NCBI GenBank assembly: GCA_964355675.1
Contig: CAYHEC010000002.1
Location: 62,001-126,000, forward strand
Reading direction: 5' to 3'
DNA: 64,000 nucleotides
Origin: CAMBDS01 sp964355675
GTDB taxonomy: Bacteria > Electryoneota > AABM5-125-24 > Hatepunaeales > Hatepunaeaceae
Shown here: positions 9,280 through 18,474 of the stretch, piece after piece
How the letters are laid out: each line of letters begins with the position of its first letter
How positions within the stretch are numbered: position 1 is the first letter of the stretch
Notes under the pieces: generated by a model
Database searches by the model: none
The model's input: the letters and a program-made list of their open reading frames with translations, nothing else
Told to the model about the DNA's origin: nothing
Position numbers and translations under genes: made by a program

Positions 9280-10374
9280 ATGGATAACGCGACACTCGAT
9301 CAAGTCCTCGCGGCGGCGCTAAAATTGGGGACTTCTGATGTTCATATAAAGGTAGGAGCTCCCTTCATGGTCCGTGAGGGCAACGATATTGTCCCTGGAA
9401 CTGAAGAACCTCTAACTTCTGAAGATATTCAACAGATTGTAAAACGAATTCTTTCAGATTCGGGAAGTACCTCTGCGCAACGTTATTTATCAAACCTCGA
9501 AGACCTTTACGATTTCGATACCTCTTTCTCGGTCAAGGGAGTCGGACGTTTTCGAGTCAATATTGCACGCCAGCGCGGAACACTGACTTTGGCGCTAAGA
9601 GTGATCCCGGGCGAAAGTCCTTCGATTGAGAGTCTCGGTCTTCCGGAAGTTTTGAAAGAGATTGCCGTGGTTCCAAGAGGATTAATTCTCGTCACCGGAA
9701 CAACTGGCAGTGGAAAATCGACGACACTCGCGGCTATGCTAAGACAAATCAATGAAACACTTGCCAAAAAAGTTGTCACTATAGAGGACCCGATCGAATT
9801 CTTGATCCGAGATAAAACATCGTTTATATTACAGCGCGATGTGGGAGAGGATACCGCTTCTTTTGCAGACGCGCTCCGAGCGGCTCTTCGCCAAGACCCT
9901 GACGTTATAATGGTCGGCGAGTTGCGTGACCGGGAGACCGTCGAAATTGCTATCAAAGCGTCTGAGACCGGACATTCCGTATTCAGCACTGTCCATACCG
10001 GGACGGCTGAGGGAACCATTTTGCGTCTGCTTGGAGTGTTCGAACCCGCTGAGCAACCGGCGGTCAGAATTCGTATTGCCGAAACTCTTCAGGCAGTCAT
10101 CTCGCAAAGACTTTTGGCGCGAAGCGATAATGAAGGTCGAATTGCCGCAATGGAGATAATGAGAATGACTTCGGCAATTCGCGACCGGATCCAATTGGCT
10201 GACTCAAAGGGCTTTACCGACTTGATCGAACAAGGATGGAATCCTTATCAAATGCAAACATTCGATCAACACATAACCCAACTCTATAAAGACAATAAAA
10301 TTTCATTCGAAACCGGACTTGCGGCGGCAAGCAGTCCTACGAATTTCAAACGGAACCTGATGTTTGAACGGTAG
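9280..10374 (+). CDS. pilT: PilT-type twitching motility/pilus retraction ATPase
   Basis: The 364-residue ATPase has the PilT/PilU layout: an N-terminal PAS-like domain, Walker A GTTGSGKST (140-148, Lys146), an Asp box TIEDPIEF (about 167-174), Walker B ending MVGELRD (Glu214) and a His box FSTVHT (His239). PilT hexamers depolymerise type IV pili. The family C-terminal AIRDRI motif is present as SAIRDRIQ. No pilin, pilB or pilC gene is in this window, so the pilus genes must be elsewhere. It follows the cNMP/GAF gene closely. Confidence 0.92.
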   Translation: MDNATLDQVLAAALKLGTSDVHIKVGAPFMVREGNDIVPGTEEPLTSEDIQQIVKRILSDSGSTSAQRYLSNLEDLYDFDTSFSVKGVGRFRVNIARQRGTLTLALRVIPGESPSIESLGLPEVLKEIAVVPRGLILVTGTTGSGKSTTLAAMLRQINETLAKKVVTIEDPIEFLIRDKTSFILQRDVGEDTASFADALRAALRQDPDVIMVGELRDRETVEIAIKASETGHSVFSTVHTGTAEGTILRLLGVFEPAEQPAVRIRIAETLQAVISQRLLARSDNEGRIAAMEIMRMTSAIRDRIQLADSKGFTDLIEQGWNPYQMQTFDQHITQLYKDNKISFETGLAAASSPTNFKRNLMFER

Positions 10375-10459
10375 TACAATATCTGTGCGCTTCAATTGGA
10401 AATTTCCTTGATTTTTGCTTCCGGAACGACTAACTTAACTTGATTACAACTCATCCATT

Positions 10460-13372
10460 TTGATATCGAGGTCCGTTATTAACCTGACTGCAAACCGAAT
10501 CGTCGGCGCCGCTGTTTTTCTGATTGCGCTGATATCATTTGCCGCAACCGTATCTCCAACTGAGAGCTTCTGGGATTGCGGTGAGTTTATTGCGGCGGCT
10601 TTCACCGTTGGGGTACCCCACCCACCCGGTACACCTCTCTATATGATGATCGGGCGTTTGTTTTCGATGCTACCAATCGCTACGGATATTGGCTTGAGAG
10701 TCAACCTACTCTCGGTGCTTTCTTCGGCTTTTACTTCCCTTCTCCTGTATCTCACGATTGTAAGAATGGCTCGTGCTTGGCGCGGCATCGAAGTGACGGT
10801 TACCGACAAAATGATGGTGTACGGAGCTGGTCTGATTGGCGCACTGGCCCTCACATTCTCGCACAGTTTCTGGTTCAATGCCGTCGAAGCGGAAGTATAT
10901 GGGATGAGCATGACCTTCACCGCTCTTGTCTATTATCTCGCTTTGAGGTGGATAGACGCCGCAGATACGGTGACCGGTAACCGAATTCTCCTCTTGATTT
11001 TCTATTTGACCGGACTGGCGAGCGGTGTTCACTTGCTGAATGTACTGGCTTTACTGCCGATCACCTATATCGTCGCCTTTAAACACTTCGACGTAACCCC
11101 GAAAAGCTTTTTATTAACCGGTATCATTGGTTGCGCTGTCGTATTTGCGATTTACCCCGGAGTCGTTCAGGGCGTGCCGACTCTGATCACCAAAATATCC
11201 GTTTTTGGGGTGGGCGCAATATTGCTGGCGATGGTATGGGGAGCATATTATTTCGTAAAGAGTGACAAGCGTTGGCAGGCAATAGGTATGATCTCCATCC
11301 TGTTAGTTATTCTTGGTTACTCGACATTCCTGATTATTAAGATTCGTTCCGGGCAGGATCCCTTCTTCGACGAGAACAACCCCGAAACATGGCAAGCACT
11401 GCTCTCCTATCTCAATCGAGAGCAGTATGGCACTGAAAGTCTGTTTATGACTATGTTCCAACGGAAGGCTCCCTTCTGGGAATACCAAGTCAAACAGATG
11501 TACATCCGCTATCTTGGCTGGCAATTCTTCGACATCGCCCGTTTCGCCGCTATTCCCTTCCTATTAGGCATCTTTGGATTCGTCCACCATTTTTATCGCG
11601 ATAAAAAAGGCGCTTTCGTTAATCTGGTGCTGTTCCTCTTGACCGGTTTTGGTATTCTGCTGTATCTAAATCAGGATGACCCCCAGCCTCGCGAACGAGA
11701 TTACGCCTATGTCGGATCTTATTTCGCGTTTGCAATCTGGATTGGACTGGGTGCATTGTCATTAGCTGAGTTAGCCGTCGAAGCTATTAAAAAAATTAAT
11801 GGGAAAATAGTATCCGGCGGAGTCCTCGCTTTGCTCACAGCAATCGTCCCGATGAATATGGCAGTCCAGAATTGGCACGATCACAACCGTTCCGGCAATT
11901 ATGTAGCATGGGACTATTCCTATAACCTGCTCAACTCGTGCGACGAAAACGGCATTCTTTATACCAATGGCGACAACGACACTTTTCCGCTTTGGTATCT
12001 CCAAGTCGTCGATGGCGTCAGAACTGACGTCCGAGTTATCAACTTAAGTCTATTGAACACAGGGTGGTTTATCAAGCAGATCCGGGATAAATACCCCAAA
12101 GTCCCCCTGCCACCGAAGGTCACCGACGCCTATATTGAAAACACAGTTGACTCAAGAGAAATGTCTGGTTTGATGGACCGTGTTTGGTCTGCCAGTCGCA
12201 AAGTTGCTGTCGAGGGCCCGACCGCAATGTCACCCAAACTTGTTTGGGATGTGCCGGGACCGCTTGCCTATCCAGTCGGTCCAAATGGTGAGCAGAAGTA
12301 CTTTCTCCGCGTTCAAGATCTGATGATTTTGAACACTATTGCCATGAACGCCGCCGCCGCTTGGGAGCGTCCGATCTATTTTGCCGTAACCGTTTCAGAT
12401 GGTAATCTGGTTGGTCTGAGGAATATTCGTGATGCCTCAAAAAACTTCCTCACGATGGAAGGGCTCACCTTCCGATTAAAGTCTGAAGCCAGTGAACTGC
12501 TCGACCCTGATAAGGTTGCCGTGAATATGATGCGAAAGTACAAATATCGGGGAGTGGAAGATCCTGATATATATTTTGATGACAATATCTTGAAATTATT
12601 GGGCAACTATCGACAGGGGCTGATTCAACTTGCCTACCACTATCTGACACAAGCCGAGCAGATGGGTGATAAAGATACCACCGGTGCTTCAAGCGACTTG
12701 CAGAGACGTATCGATAATTTCGAGAATTTGCCTCGCAAAGTCAAAGCGCTTACAGCTCTTGAGTTCATGGACAAAACCATCCCCGAAGAACGTGTACCTA
12801 TTAAATATGACGTTCTATCGCTCCAGATCGGCCGGATTTACGCCGATCTCGGAAAACCGGAGGAGCTTTCCCGAAGGCTGGACAGAATCACTAAATCACA
12901 GCCGCTTACCGCTCAAAGCGCATATGAATACGGAGCATATTACTTGTCAGATGCTCAGGATCCGCAAAGCTGTCGTGAGTTGTTCGACAAATCTATCGAA
13001 TTAAATTCCGATGTCGAAAACGTTACGCGAGTGGCTTATACGTGGGTTCAACTTGGAGGCGATACAGGGTATGCGGCGGATATTTTCCGTGCCGCTTTAG
13101 CGAGAAACGGTATGCGCCCATCCAAATTGAAGATCGCCGCCGAGGCTCTCCAAATGGGGATGGTCGAATTTTCAGGGTCTATTTATGACCAGCTTTGGCA
13201 ATTGGACAAGGGTGATGCACAGGCTCTGAATGGGCTGATCGAATCATTGAAAAAATCGGGCGATATCCGGAAAGCTGTTGCCTTAACTGAAGAATGGCTA
13301 TCGACGAATCCTACGGATCCGGGAATGCAGAAAAAGCTCGTTGAATTAAAATCTATGAGTGGTGGGCTGTAA
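10460..13372 (+). CDS. DUF2723 membrane glycosyltransferase (protein O-mannosyltransferase-like) with TPR-like C-terminus
   Basis: The 970-residue protein begins at a TTG and has a DUF2723 N-terminal half with about 10-12 membrane segments. The signature FWDCGEFIAAAF...HPPGTPLY (residues about 35-60) carries the conserved acidic residues expected of a GT-C fold. A middle extracytoplasmic region has DNDTFPLWYLQ. The C-terminal ~300 residues look like TPR/helical repeats (TAQSAYEYGAYYLSDAQ and similar). DUF2723 proteins are thought to use polyprenyl-phosphate sugars to modify exported molecules. A polyprenol-phosphate-mannose synthase gene lies at 17701 in the same run, consistent with a donor-transferase pair. 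Confidence 0.85.
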   Translation: MISRSVINLTANRIVGAAVFLIALISFAATVSPTESFWDCGEFIAAAFTVGVPHPPGTPLYMMIGRLFSMLPIATDIGLRVNLLSVLSSAFTSLLLYLTIVRMARAWRGIEVTVTDKMMVYGAGLIGALALTFSHSFWFNAVEAEVYGMSMTFTALVYYLALRWIDAADTVTGNRILLLIFYLTGLASGVHLLNVLALLPITYIVAFKHFDVTPKSFLLTGIIGCAVVFAIYPGVVQGVPTLITKISVFGVGAILLAMVWGAYYFVKSDKRWQAIGMISILLVILGYSTFLIIKIRSGQDPFFDENNPETWQALLSYLNREQYGTESLFMTMFQRKAPFWEYQVKQMYIRYLGWQFFDIARFAAIPFLLGIFGFVHHFYRDKKGAFVNLVLFLLTGFGILLYLNQDDPQPRERDYAYVGSYFAFAIWIGLGALSLAELAVEAIKKINGKIVSGGVLALLTAIVPMNMAVQNWHDHNRSGNYVAWDYSYNLLNSCDENGILYTNGDNDTFPLWYLQVVDGVRTDVRVINLSLLNTGWFIKQIRDKYPKVPLPPKVTDAYIENTVDSREMSGLMDRVWSASRKVAVEGPTAMSPKLVWDVPGPLAYPVGPNGEQKYFLRVQDLMILNTIAMNAAAAWERPIYFAVTVSDGNLVGLRNIRDASKNFLTMEGLTFRLKSEASELLDPDKVAVNMMRKYKYRGVEDPDIYFDDNILKLLGNYRQGLIQLAYHYLTQAEQMGDKDTTGASSDLQRRIDNFENLPRKVKALTALEFMDKTIPEERVPIKYDVLSLQIGRIYADLGKPEELSRRLDRITKSQPLTAQSAYEYGAYYLSDAQDPQSCRELFDKSIELNSDVENVTRVAYTWVQLGGDTGYAADIFRAALARNGMRPSKLKIAAEALQMGMVEFSGSIYDQLWQLDKGDAQALNGLIESLKKSGDIRKAVALTEEWLSTNPTDPGMQKKLVELKSMSGGL

Positions 13373-13393
13373 ACTTCGATAGAGGCACAATAG

Positions 13394-14440
13394 TTGCTGA
13401 CAGTAAGTGCGATAATCCCTCATGCTGGAGGCGTTGAAATTCTGCGGGAGTGCTTGGACTCCTTGCGCGACGCTCGCGAGATCGATATCGAAGTAGTAAT
13501 CGTTGACAATGGATCCGGCGAAAATCCCGCTGATTGGGGAATTGGAGCATTCGCAAAAGCGCAAGTTTTGCATTACGAATGCAAACTTGGTTTTGCGGCG
13601 GCCTGTAACCGTGGAGTCGAAGCATCAACAGGAGAGTTATCTTTCCTTCTCAACAACGATGCTATTTCTGATCCTGGTTCTGTCAAAATCTTAGCTGAGA
13701 CGTTGGCGTCGAACCCATCATTGGGCGCGGTGCAACCAAAAATTCTGTCATATTTTGATCGAAAGAAATTCGACTACTCTTCGGCATGTGGCGGATTAAT
13801 CGACCGTTATGGAATTCCTTTTGCGAGAGGTCGAATTTTCGACTTTGTCGAGGAAGATAACGGTCAATATGACCAACCAGCCGAAGTCTTCTGGGGTGCA
13901 GGAGCGGCGTTGATGATCCGGCGCGAACTCTTCCTCGAAGCCGGTGGTTTGGAAGAACCGTTTTTTGCACACATGGAGGAAATTGATTTCCTCTGGAGAT
14001 TGCAGTTGATGGGCTGGAGTGTCATGGCCATCCCCTCCGCGACGGCTTTCCATCGCGGAGCTGTAACAATAAAAAGCGGCTCGTTTCTCAAGCTTTATTT
14101 GAACCATCGCAATAGTTTGGCGATGCTTGTGAGGAACTATAGCACAGCATCGCTTTGTAAATATTTCCCTGTCCGTCTCGCAATGGATGCCATCTGGGCG
14201 TTATTTTGTCTAATGAGACTTGATTTCATCAAGTTTGTTGCAGTAAGCCGAGCAGGGATTTGGATTTGGCTTTCTCTACCTTATCTTATAACGGGTCGAA
14301 GACGGGTACAGCGGTTGCGTCGAGTCAGCGACGACTCGATTAAATTGCGGATGTATAACGGTTCGATTGCATTTCAGTTTTACGGGCGAGGTATTCGCCG
14401 GGCGAAAGAATTGAAAGGTAATGCTGAATCACGTCTTTAG
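13394..14440 (+). CDS. Family 2 glycosyltransferase (rhamnosyltransferase-like)
   Basis: The 348-residue protein starts with LTVSAIIPHAGG and shows VVIVDNGSGE, GFAAACNRGV and the metal-binding LLNNDA (a DXD-type site). The acceptor-side pattern FFAHMEEIDFLWRLQ and a hydrophobic C-terminal stretch follow; this is the WbbL/RfbF-like arrangement. It probably adds a sugar (rhamnose is a common case) to a lipid-linked or membrane glycan. The RmlD-like reductase at 16789 fits a deoxysugar pathway. The start is TTG or near it. It is 21 bases from the DUF2723 gene. Confidence 0.85.
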   Translation: MLTVSAIIPHAGGVEILRECLDSLRDAREIDIEVVIVDNGSGENPADWGIGAFAKAQVLHYECKLGFAAACNRGVEASTGELSFLLNNDAISDPGSVKILAETLASNPSLGAVQPKILSYFDRKKFDYSSACGGLIDRYGIPFARGRIFDFVEEDNGQYDQPAEVFWGAGAALMIRRELFLEAGGLEEPFFAHMEEIDFLWRLQLMGWSVMAIPSATAFHRGAVTIKSGSFLKLYLNHRNSLAMLVRNYSTASLCKYFPVRLAMDAIWALFCLMRLDFIKFVAVSRAGIWIWLSLPYLITGRRRVQRLRRVSDDSIKLRMYNGSIAFQFYGRGIRRAKELKGNAESRL

Positions 14441-14483
14441 ATCGAACTACGGCACGAATAAACATCTCTTGGAGGCATCGAAA

Positions 14484-15269
14484 ATGCGCAAGTTAGTTGG
14501 GGCGCTTGTTGTTGTTACCACGCTCCTGTGGTCGTTACCGTCGGTCAGTACGGCTGCGGAATTATCCCACAAGTACGGGCTTGAATTGCAACTTGGCGGA
14601 GGTATGCACCTTCTTACCGACATAAACGATTATCTTCCCGCCACCAACTTCGCCGGAATTGTTCCCGCCGAGGAAATGACGGTGGGTGCTCAATTTGGTA
14701 TCGGAATTCTCTATCGTCAAATGCCAGAATTCGGCTGGCAATTCGGTTACAACCGTTTTGCGAGTATCATTGATCAAAAGTTCAGAATCACCGACGCTCC
14801 AAATTCCCCGGAATCATGGGCTGAACAGACGCTGTCCGGGAGCGAACTCTACGGAATGGCAACCTGGTACACCCCTTGGGAAAACAAAGAGTTATCATTT
14901 GGTATCGGTCCGGCAATTTATAATGCCACGTTAGACAGGTCCATCGATATCGCACAAGAAAGTGGTTCGCACATCACCTCTGGAAGCTTTAGTGATGGTA
15001 AAGGTAAATCCTTCGGCGTTATCCTTGCCTTGGGTTTAGAGTTTCCTATTAGGGAAATGGTCGGTTTCAACGTTCAGGTTGGTGGCCGGTTTGCCAAAGT
15101 CAGTAAGATCGCTTACGAAGACCCAAATAACTCCACCAATGACATTCCCGTGTATCTGAATTCGGCCAGTGGATCACTGCTCCCGGTCGATTACACCGGA
15201 GTTTTCCTTAAGCTCTCTCTGCGTGGATATTTCCATCCCGCCAACGATTGGCGATCACCAGCACGTTGA
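14484..15269 (+). CDS. Outer-membrane beta-barrel protein, function unknown
   Basis: The ATG at 14484 has GGAGG at 14471-14475 and begins a clean signal peptide (MRKLVGALVVVTTLLW, cut near STAA), so I prefer it to an in-frame start at 14421. The mature protein of about 240 residues shows alternating hydrophobic and polar residues, YGLELQLGGGMH, QFGIGILY and a C-terminal LKLSLRGYF ending, as in small 8-12-stranded barrels. There is no specific family I can name. It sits inside a glycan and housekeeping gene run and overlaps the next gene start. Confidence 0.7.
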   Translation: MRKLVGALVVVTTLLWSLPSVSTAAELSHKYGLELQLGGGMHLLTDINDYLPATNFAGIVPAEEMTVGAQFGIGILYRQMPEFGWQFGYNRFASIIDQKFRITDAPNSPESWAEQTLSGSELYGMATWYTPWENKELSFGIGPAIYNATLDRSIDIAQESGSHITSGSFSDGKGKSFGVILALGLEFPIREMVGFNVQVGGRFAKVSKIAYEDPNNSTNDIPVYLNSASGSLLPVDYTGVFLKLSLRGYFHPANDWRSPAR

Positions 15270-16204
15270 GTAATCTACCCGGCGGAGTCTGGAAGGATGT
15301 ATCGTGTCCGATCTGCCCTGCCGGAGCTGCTGTCGAAGGATTTCTATCGTGTGGAGACCGGCTGAAAGATCCGGCGCTTCGCAATTATTTCCTCGTGACC
15401 TGTAAAGAGTGCGGGCTGATATTTCTCAGCCCGCGCCCTCCTCTTGATCTTGCCCCGTCGCACCACCTGAAGGAGGGCTACGACCCTTTCATTTCCTTCT
15501 CAGAAAATCGAAGCACAACCGAACGACTCTATATCAGGGCACGAAGCTGGTCCAGCAAGTGGAAACGGCGCCTCGTTATGCGCCATTTACCGAACCGTAG
15601 TCACATTCTTGACATAGGTTGCGGCACCGGGGAATTCCTGAACGCGATCAGTGATGTAATGAACACTACAGGATTGGAACCGGAGCCTCATGCCGCCGAA
15701 TGGGGACGTCAACATTTTGGTCTGGACATCAAGACTGGCACTCTTGACACTGTCTCAATGCCAAAAGGAGCTTTCGATCTGATCACCCTTTGGCACGCTC
15801 TCGAACACATTCCTGAGCCCCTCGAAGCTCTTCAGCAAATCACAGAATTGCTTGCCCCGAATGGAAAAGTTTTGATCGCATTGCCCAACATCAATTCCTT
15901 CGACGCAAAATTTTATGGTCCTGACTGGGTCGCCATCGACGCTCCACGGCATCTCTGGCATTTCACTCCCGACACTACCCGGACTATCGCCAAGCAAAGT
16001 GGATTGAAGCTTTTTGCATCAGGGATACTGCCTCTCGATCATTTCTACAACATCTTGCTTAGCGAGAGTATCCATCTACGCTCTTCACCACAACACAAAC
16101 TACTGTCACCTTTCCGCATGGGGTTTGCTCTAACCGGATCTCTTATCAAAGCAGTCGTTTCTGGTGAAGGTTCAGGCATGTACTCGATTTTCGTAAAAGA
16201 GTGA
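15266..16204 (+). CDS. Zinc-ribbon class I SAM-dependent methyltransferase
   Basis: I place the start at TTG 15266, where TTGA overlaps the TGA stop of the preceding gene, giving 312 residues and translational coupling; TTG 15248 is also open. The N-terminus has a metal-binding CPIC ... CKECG ribbon (about residues 11-54). The methyltransferase core follows with ILDIGCGTGEFL (SAM motif I), DLITLWHALEHIPEP and ALPN. This architecture is frequent among methyltransferases acting on cell-surface sugars or lipids. Its substrate is unknown; the surrounding glycosyltransferases suggest a glycan. Confidence 0.82.
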   Translation: MSNLPGGVWKDVSCPICPAGAAVEGFLSCGDRLKDPALRNYFLVTCKECGLIFLSPRPPLDLAPSHHLKEGYDPFISFSENRSTTERLYIRARSWSSKWKRRLVMRHLPNRSHILDIGCGTGEFLNAISDVMNTTGLEPEPHAAEWGRQHFGLDIKTGTLDTVSMPKGAFDLITLWHALEHIPEPLEALQQITELLAPNGKVLIALPNINSFDAKFYGPDWVAIDAPRHLWHFTPDTTRTIAKQSGLKLFASGILPLDHFYNILLSESIHLRSSPQHKLLSPFRMGFALTGSLIKAVVSGEGSGMYSIFVKE

Positions 16205-16312
16205 CCTTCCCCTGAAGAATGGTCCTTTAGAAGTGTCCCTCGAAACGCCAAACGCCGATTATACCTTAGGCACTGCAAAACTTTTTCAGCAACCCCAAAT
16301 TTGGATACTTAA

Positions 16313-16789
16313 TTGACCAGTCATCGCGTTCTCGTTTTAATGGGTTCAGACAAAGACGCGCCAGTACTTGAAGCCTCCCGTCCCTATTATCAATATTTTG
16401 GGATAACGGCTGAATTTGTCGTGTCTTCAGCACACCGCGATCCTGCGCGTACTACTGAGTTGGCCACTTCAGCCCGGAGCAAAGGCTTCTGCGCAATAGT
16501 TTGCGGAGCTGGTATGGCGGCTCATCTGGCCGGAGCATGCGCCGCTAACAGCGACTTGCCAGTTATAGGCATTCCATTGGCCGGAGGCATTTCCGATGGT
16601 CTTGATGCCCTCATGTCAACTGTCCAGATGCCCGCTGGAGTTCCCGTTGCTACTTTTGCAGTAGGAAAAGCCGGAGCTGTAAACGCGGCAATTTTTGTTG
16701 CTCGATTTTTAAGCTTGTCCGATATCGAAATAAAAAACAGACTCGATGAGTTTCGCGCTAATAGTTGTAAATTACCCTCAACCACCTGA
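16313..16789 (+). CDS. purE: N5-carboxyaminoimidazole ribonucleotide mutase (PurE)
   Basis: The 158-residue protein has the class I PurE features: VLMGSDKD at the start, VVSSAHRDP with the catalytic His, GAGMAAHLAGACAA and the VQMPAGVPVATFAVG loop. It converts N5-CAIR to CAIR in purine synthesis. The usual GSDSDW motif reads GSDKDA, so the Ser and Trp of the first loop are replaced, which is unusual for class I. The start is TTG. The gene ends in TGATG, sharing one base with the next start. No purK gene is nearby. Confidence 0.88.
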   Translation: MTSHRVLVLMGSDKDAPVLEASRPYYQYFGITAEFVVSSAHRDPARTTELATSARSKGFCAIVCGAGMAAHLAGACAANSDLPVIGIPLAGGISDGLDALMSTVQMPAGVPVATFAVGKAGAVNAAIFVARFLSLSDIEIKNRLDEFRANSCKLPSTT

Positions 16790-17694
16790 TGCGAATACTG
16801 ATCACCGGTTCAAATGGGTTGTTGGGACAAAAACTTGTCACCCAACTTTCCAAGGATATCCACCAACTCTGTGGAATCGATCTTCAGGACGCCGCCGTTC
16901 TCAGCACACCACAATATGAATATTGTCAGGGTGATATTACCTCCCGCAAAGAGATTGTTGGGATTGTACGTAACTGGAAGCCCGATACAATAATTCACTG
17001 TGCGGCTATGACCAATGTAGATGCCTGCGAAACCGAGCGCGAACGCTGTTGGAAAATAAATGTCGATGGAACTGAGAACATCTGTATCGCCGCATCACGA
17101 TGTAATGCAAGGGTTATTTACATTTCGACTGATTATGTTTTCGATGGCGAAAAAGGTCCTTATTCTGAGGATGATACACCCAACCCGACCGGATATTACG
17201 CCAAATCCAAGCTGGCAGGAGAAAACCTCGTGCGAGGATCGAGTGAAAATTCTACAATAATTAGATCAATTGTCATTTATGGATGTGGTAAAAACGTAAA
17301 ATCAAGTTTCGTTAGTTGGCTATTAGGAGAGCTTCGCGCCAATAAACAGGTGAGAATCGTCGATGATCAGTGGGGAAACTCAACTATCGCTGAAGATCTT
17401 GCTGAGGCTATCGACCGATTGATCGTGCTTGAAAAACAGGGTCTCTTTCACATGGGCGGGTCAAGTTTTATGACCCGATTTGAAATGGCAGTCAAAATTG
17501 CGCGTCATTTCGGGCTGAACGAAACATTAATAACTCCGATTTCAACCTCAGATTTGAATCAACCGGCAAAACGTCCGCTTCGGTCAGGATTGATTACTAC
17601 GAAAGCTGAAATAGAGCTATCTTATAACTTTCGCGATCTTGAACAGTCGCTTCGCCTATACATTGCCTCCGAAGAGAATATTACAAAGGGGTAG
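16789..17694 (+). CDS. rmlD: RmlD-like dTDP-4-dehydrorhamnose reductase / SDR sugar reductase
   Basis: The 301-residue protein has the extended-SDR NAD(P) motif ITGSNGLLGQ at residue 4, NVDGTENI, YISTDYVFDG and the catalytic YYAKSKLAGE (Tyr-x-x-x-Lys). The RmlD family reduces dTDP-6-deoxy-lyxo-4-hexulose to dTDP-L-rhamnose; members also act as MAT2B-like proteins. No rmlA, rmlB or rmlC is in the window, so the exact sugar is not proved. It overlaps purE by one base and is followed by a polyprenol-phosphate-mannose synthase. Confidence 0.8.
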   Translation: MRILITGSNGLLGQKLVTQLSKDIHQLCGIDLQDAAVLSTPQYEYCQGDITSRKEIVGIVRNWKPDTIIHCAAMTNVDACETERERCWKINVDGTENICIAASRCNARVIYISTDYVFDGEKGPYSEDDTPNPTGYYAKSKLAGENLVRGSSENSTIIRSIVIYGCGKNVKSSFVSWLLGELRANKQVRIVDDQWGNSTIAEDLAEAIDRLIVLEKQGLFHMGGSSFMTRFEMAVKIARHFGLNETLITPISTSDLNQPAKRPLRSGLITTKAEIELSYNFRDLEQSLRLYIASEENITKG

Positions 17695-17700
17695 CCGCCG

Positions 17701-18474
17701 ATGACCGTTTCATCAAGCGACCACCATAAAACGCTCGTTATCATTCCGACATATAATGAACGTGAGAATATCCATGAGGTGCTTCGTCGCGTTTTATCAC
17801 AACCTATCGAACTTGATGTACTCGTGGTGGATGACAATTCCCCGGATGGTACAGGTGATATGATTGCTGGTTTCTCACAAAGCGATAAGCATATCAAGTT
17901 AATTCGCCGCGCCGGGAAACTCGGCTTAGGAACTGCCTATCTTAAAGGATTTCAATACGCTCTCGCCAATGGTTATCAATTTATTTTTGAAATGGACGCC
18001 GACCTCTCGCATGATCCTGACGAAATTCCGAAATTCCTTGCCGCGGCACAGGATGCCCATTTGGTGATCGGATCAAGATACATTACCGGCGTCAACGTCA
18101 TCAATTGGCCGTTATCGAGGTTGCTTCTAAGCTATTTCGCTTCGGTTTATGCCAGAACAATTACTGGGTTACCTATTCGGGACGTTACTGGTGGCTATAA
18201 ATGTTTCCGCCGTGAAGTTCTTGAGACCATCGACTTAGATCGCGTGCGAGCCGGTGGATACGGCTTTCAGATAGAAATGAGCTGGCGCACCTGGATGGCG
18301 GGCTTCCGCATCAAAGAGATTCCCATTATATTTACCGACAGAACTGTCGGCAAATCTAAAATGTCTAAAGCCATCGTCAGGGAAGCCGTTATTCTCGTCT
18401 GGAAATTAGGATTAGCCGGTTTGTTCAAACGACGGAAATTGCGGAAATTAGGTGGCTGGAAACCAATCAACTGA
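17701..18474 (+). CDS. Polyprenol monophosphomannose synthase (DPM1-like GT2)
   Basis: The 257-residue protein matches soluble Dpm1-type enzymes: IIPTYNERENI, VLVVDDNSPDGTGD, LGLGTAYLKGF, the DXD motif MDADLSHDP, VIGSRY and VTGGYKCFRREVL. These enzymes transfer mannose from GDP-mannose to polyprenyl phosphate. There is no membrane domain, so it belongs to the short class. The product would serve GT-C enzymes such as the DUF2723 protein at 10460. The next gene begins inside its last 23 bases. Confidence 0.88.
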   Translation: MTVSSSDHHKTLVIIPTYNERENIHEVLRRVLSQPIELDVLVVDDNSPDGTGDMIAGFSQSDKHIKLIRRAGKLGLGTAYLKGFQYALANGYQFIFEMDADLSHDPDEIPKFLAAAQDAHLVIGSRYITGVNVINWPLSRLLLSYFASVYARTITGLPIRDVTGGYKCFRREVLETIDLDRVRAGGYGFQIEMSWRTWMAGFRIKEIPIIFTDRTVGKSKMSKAIVREAVILVWKLGLAGLFKRRKLRKLGGWKPIN

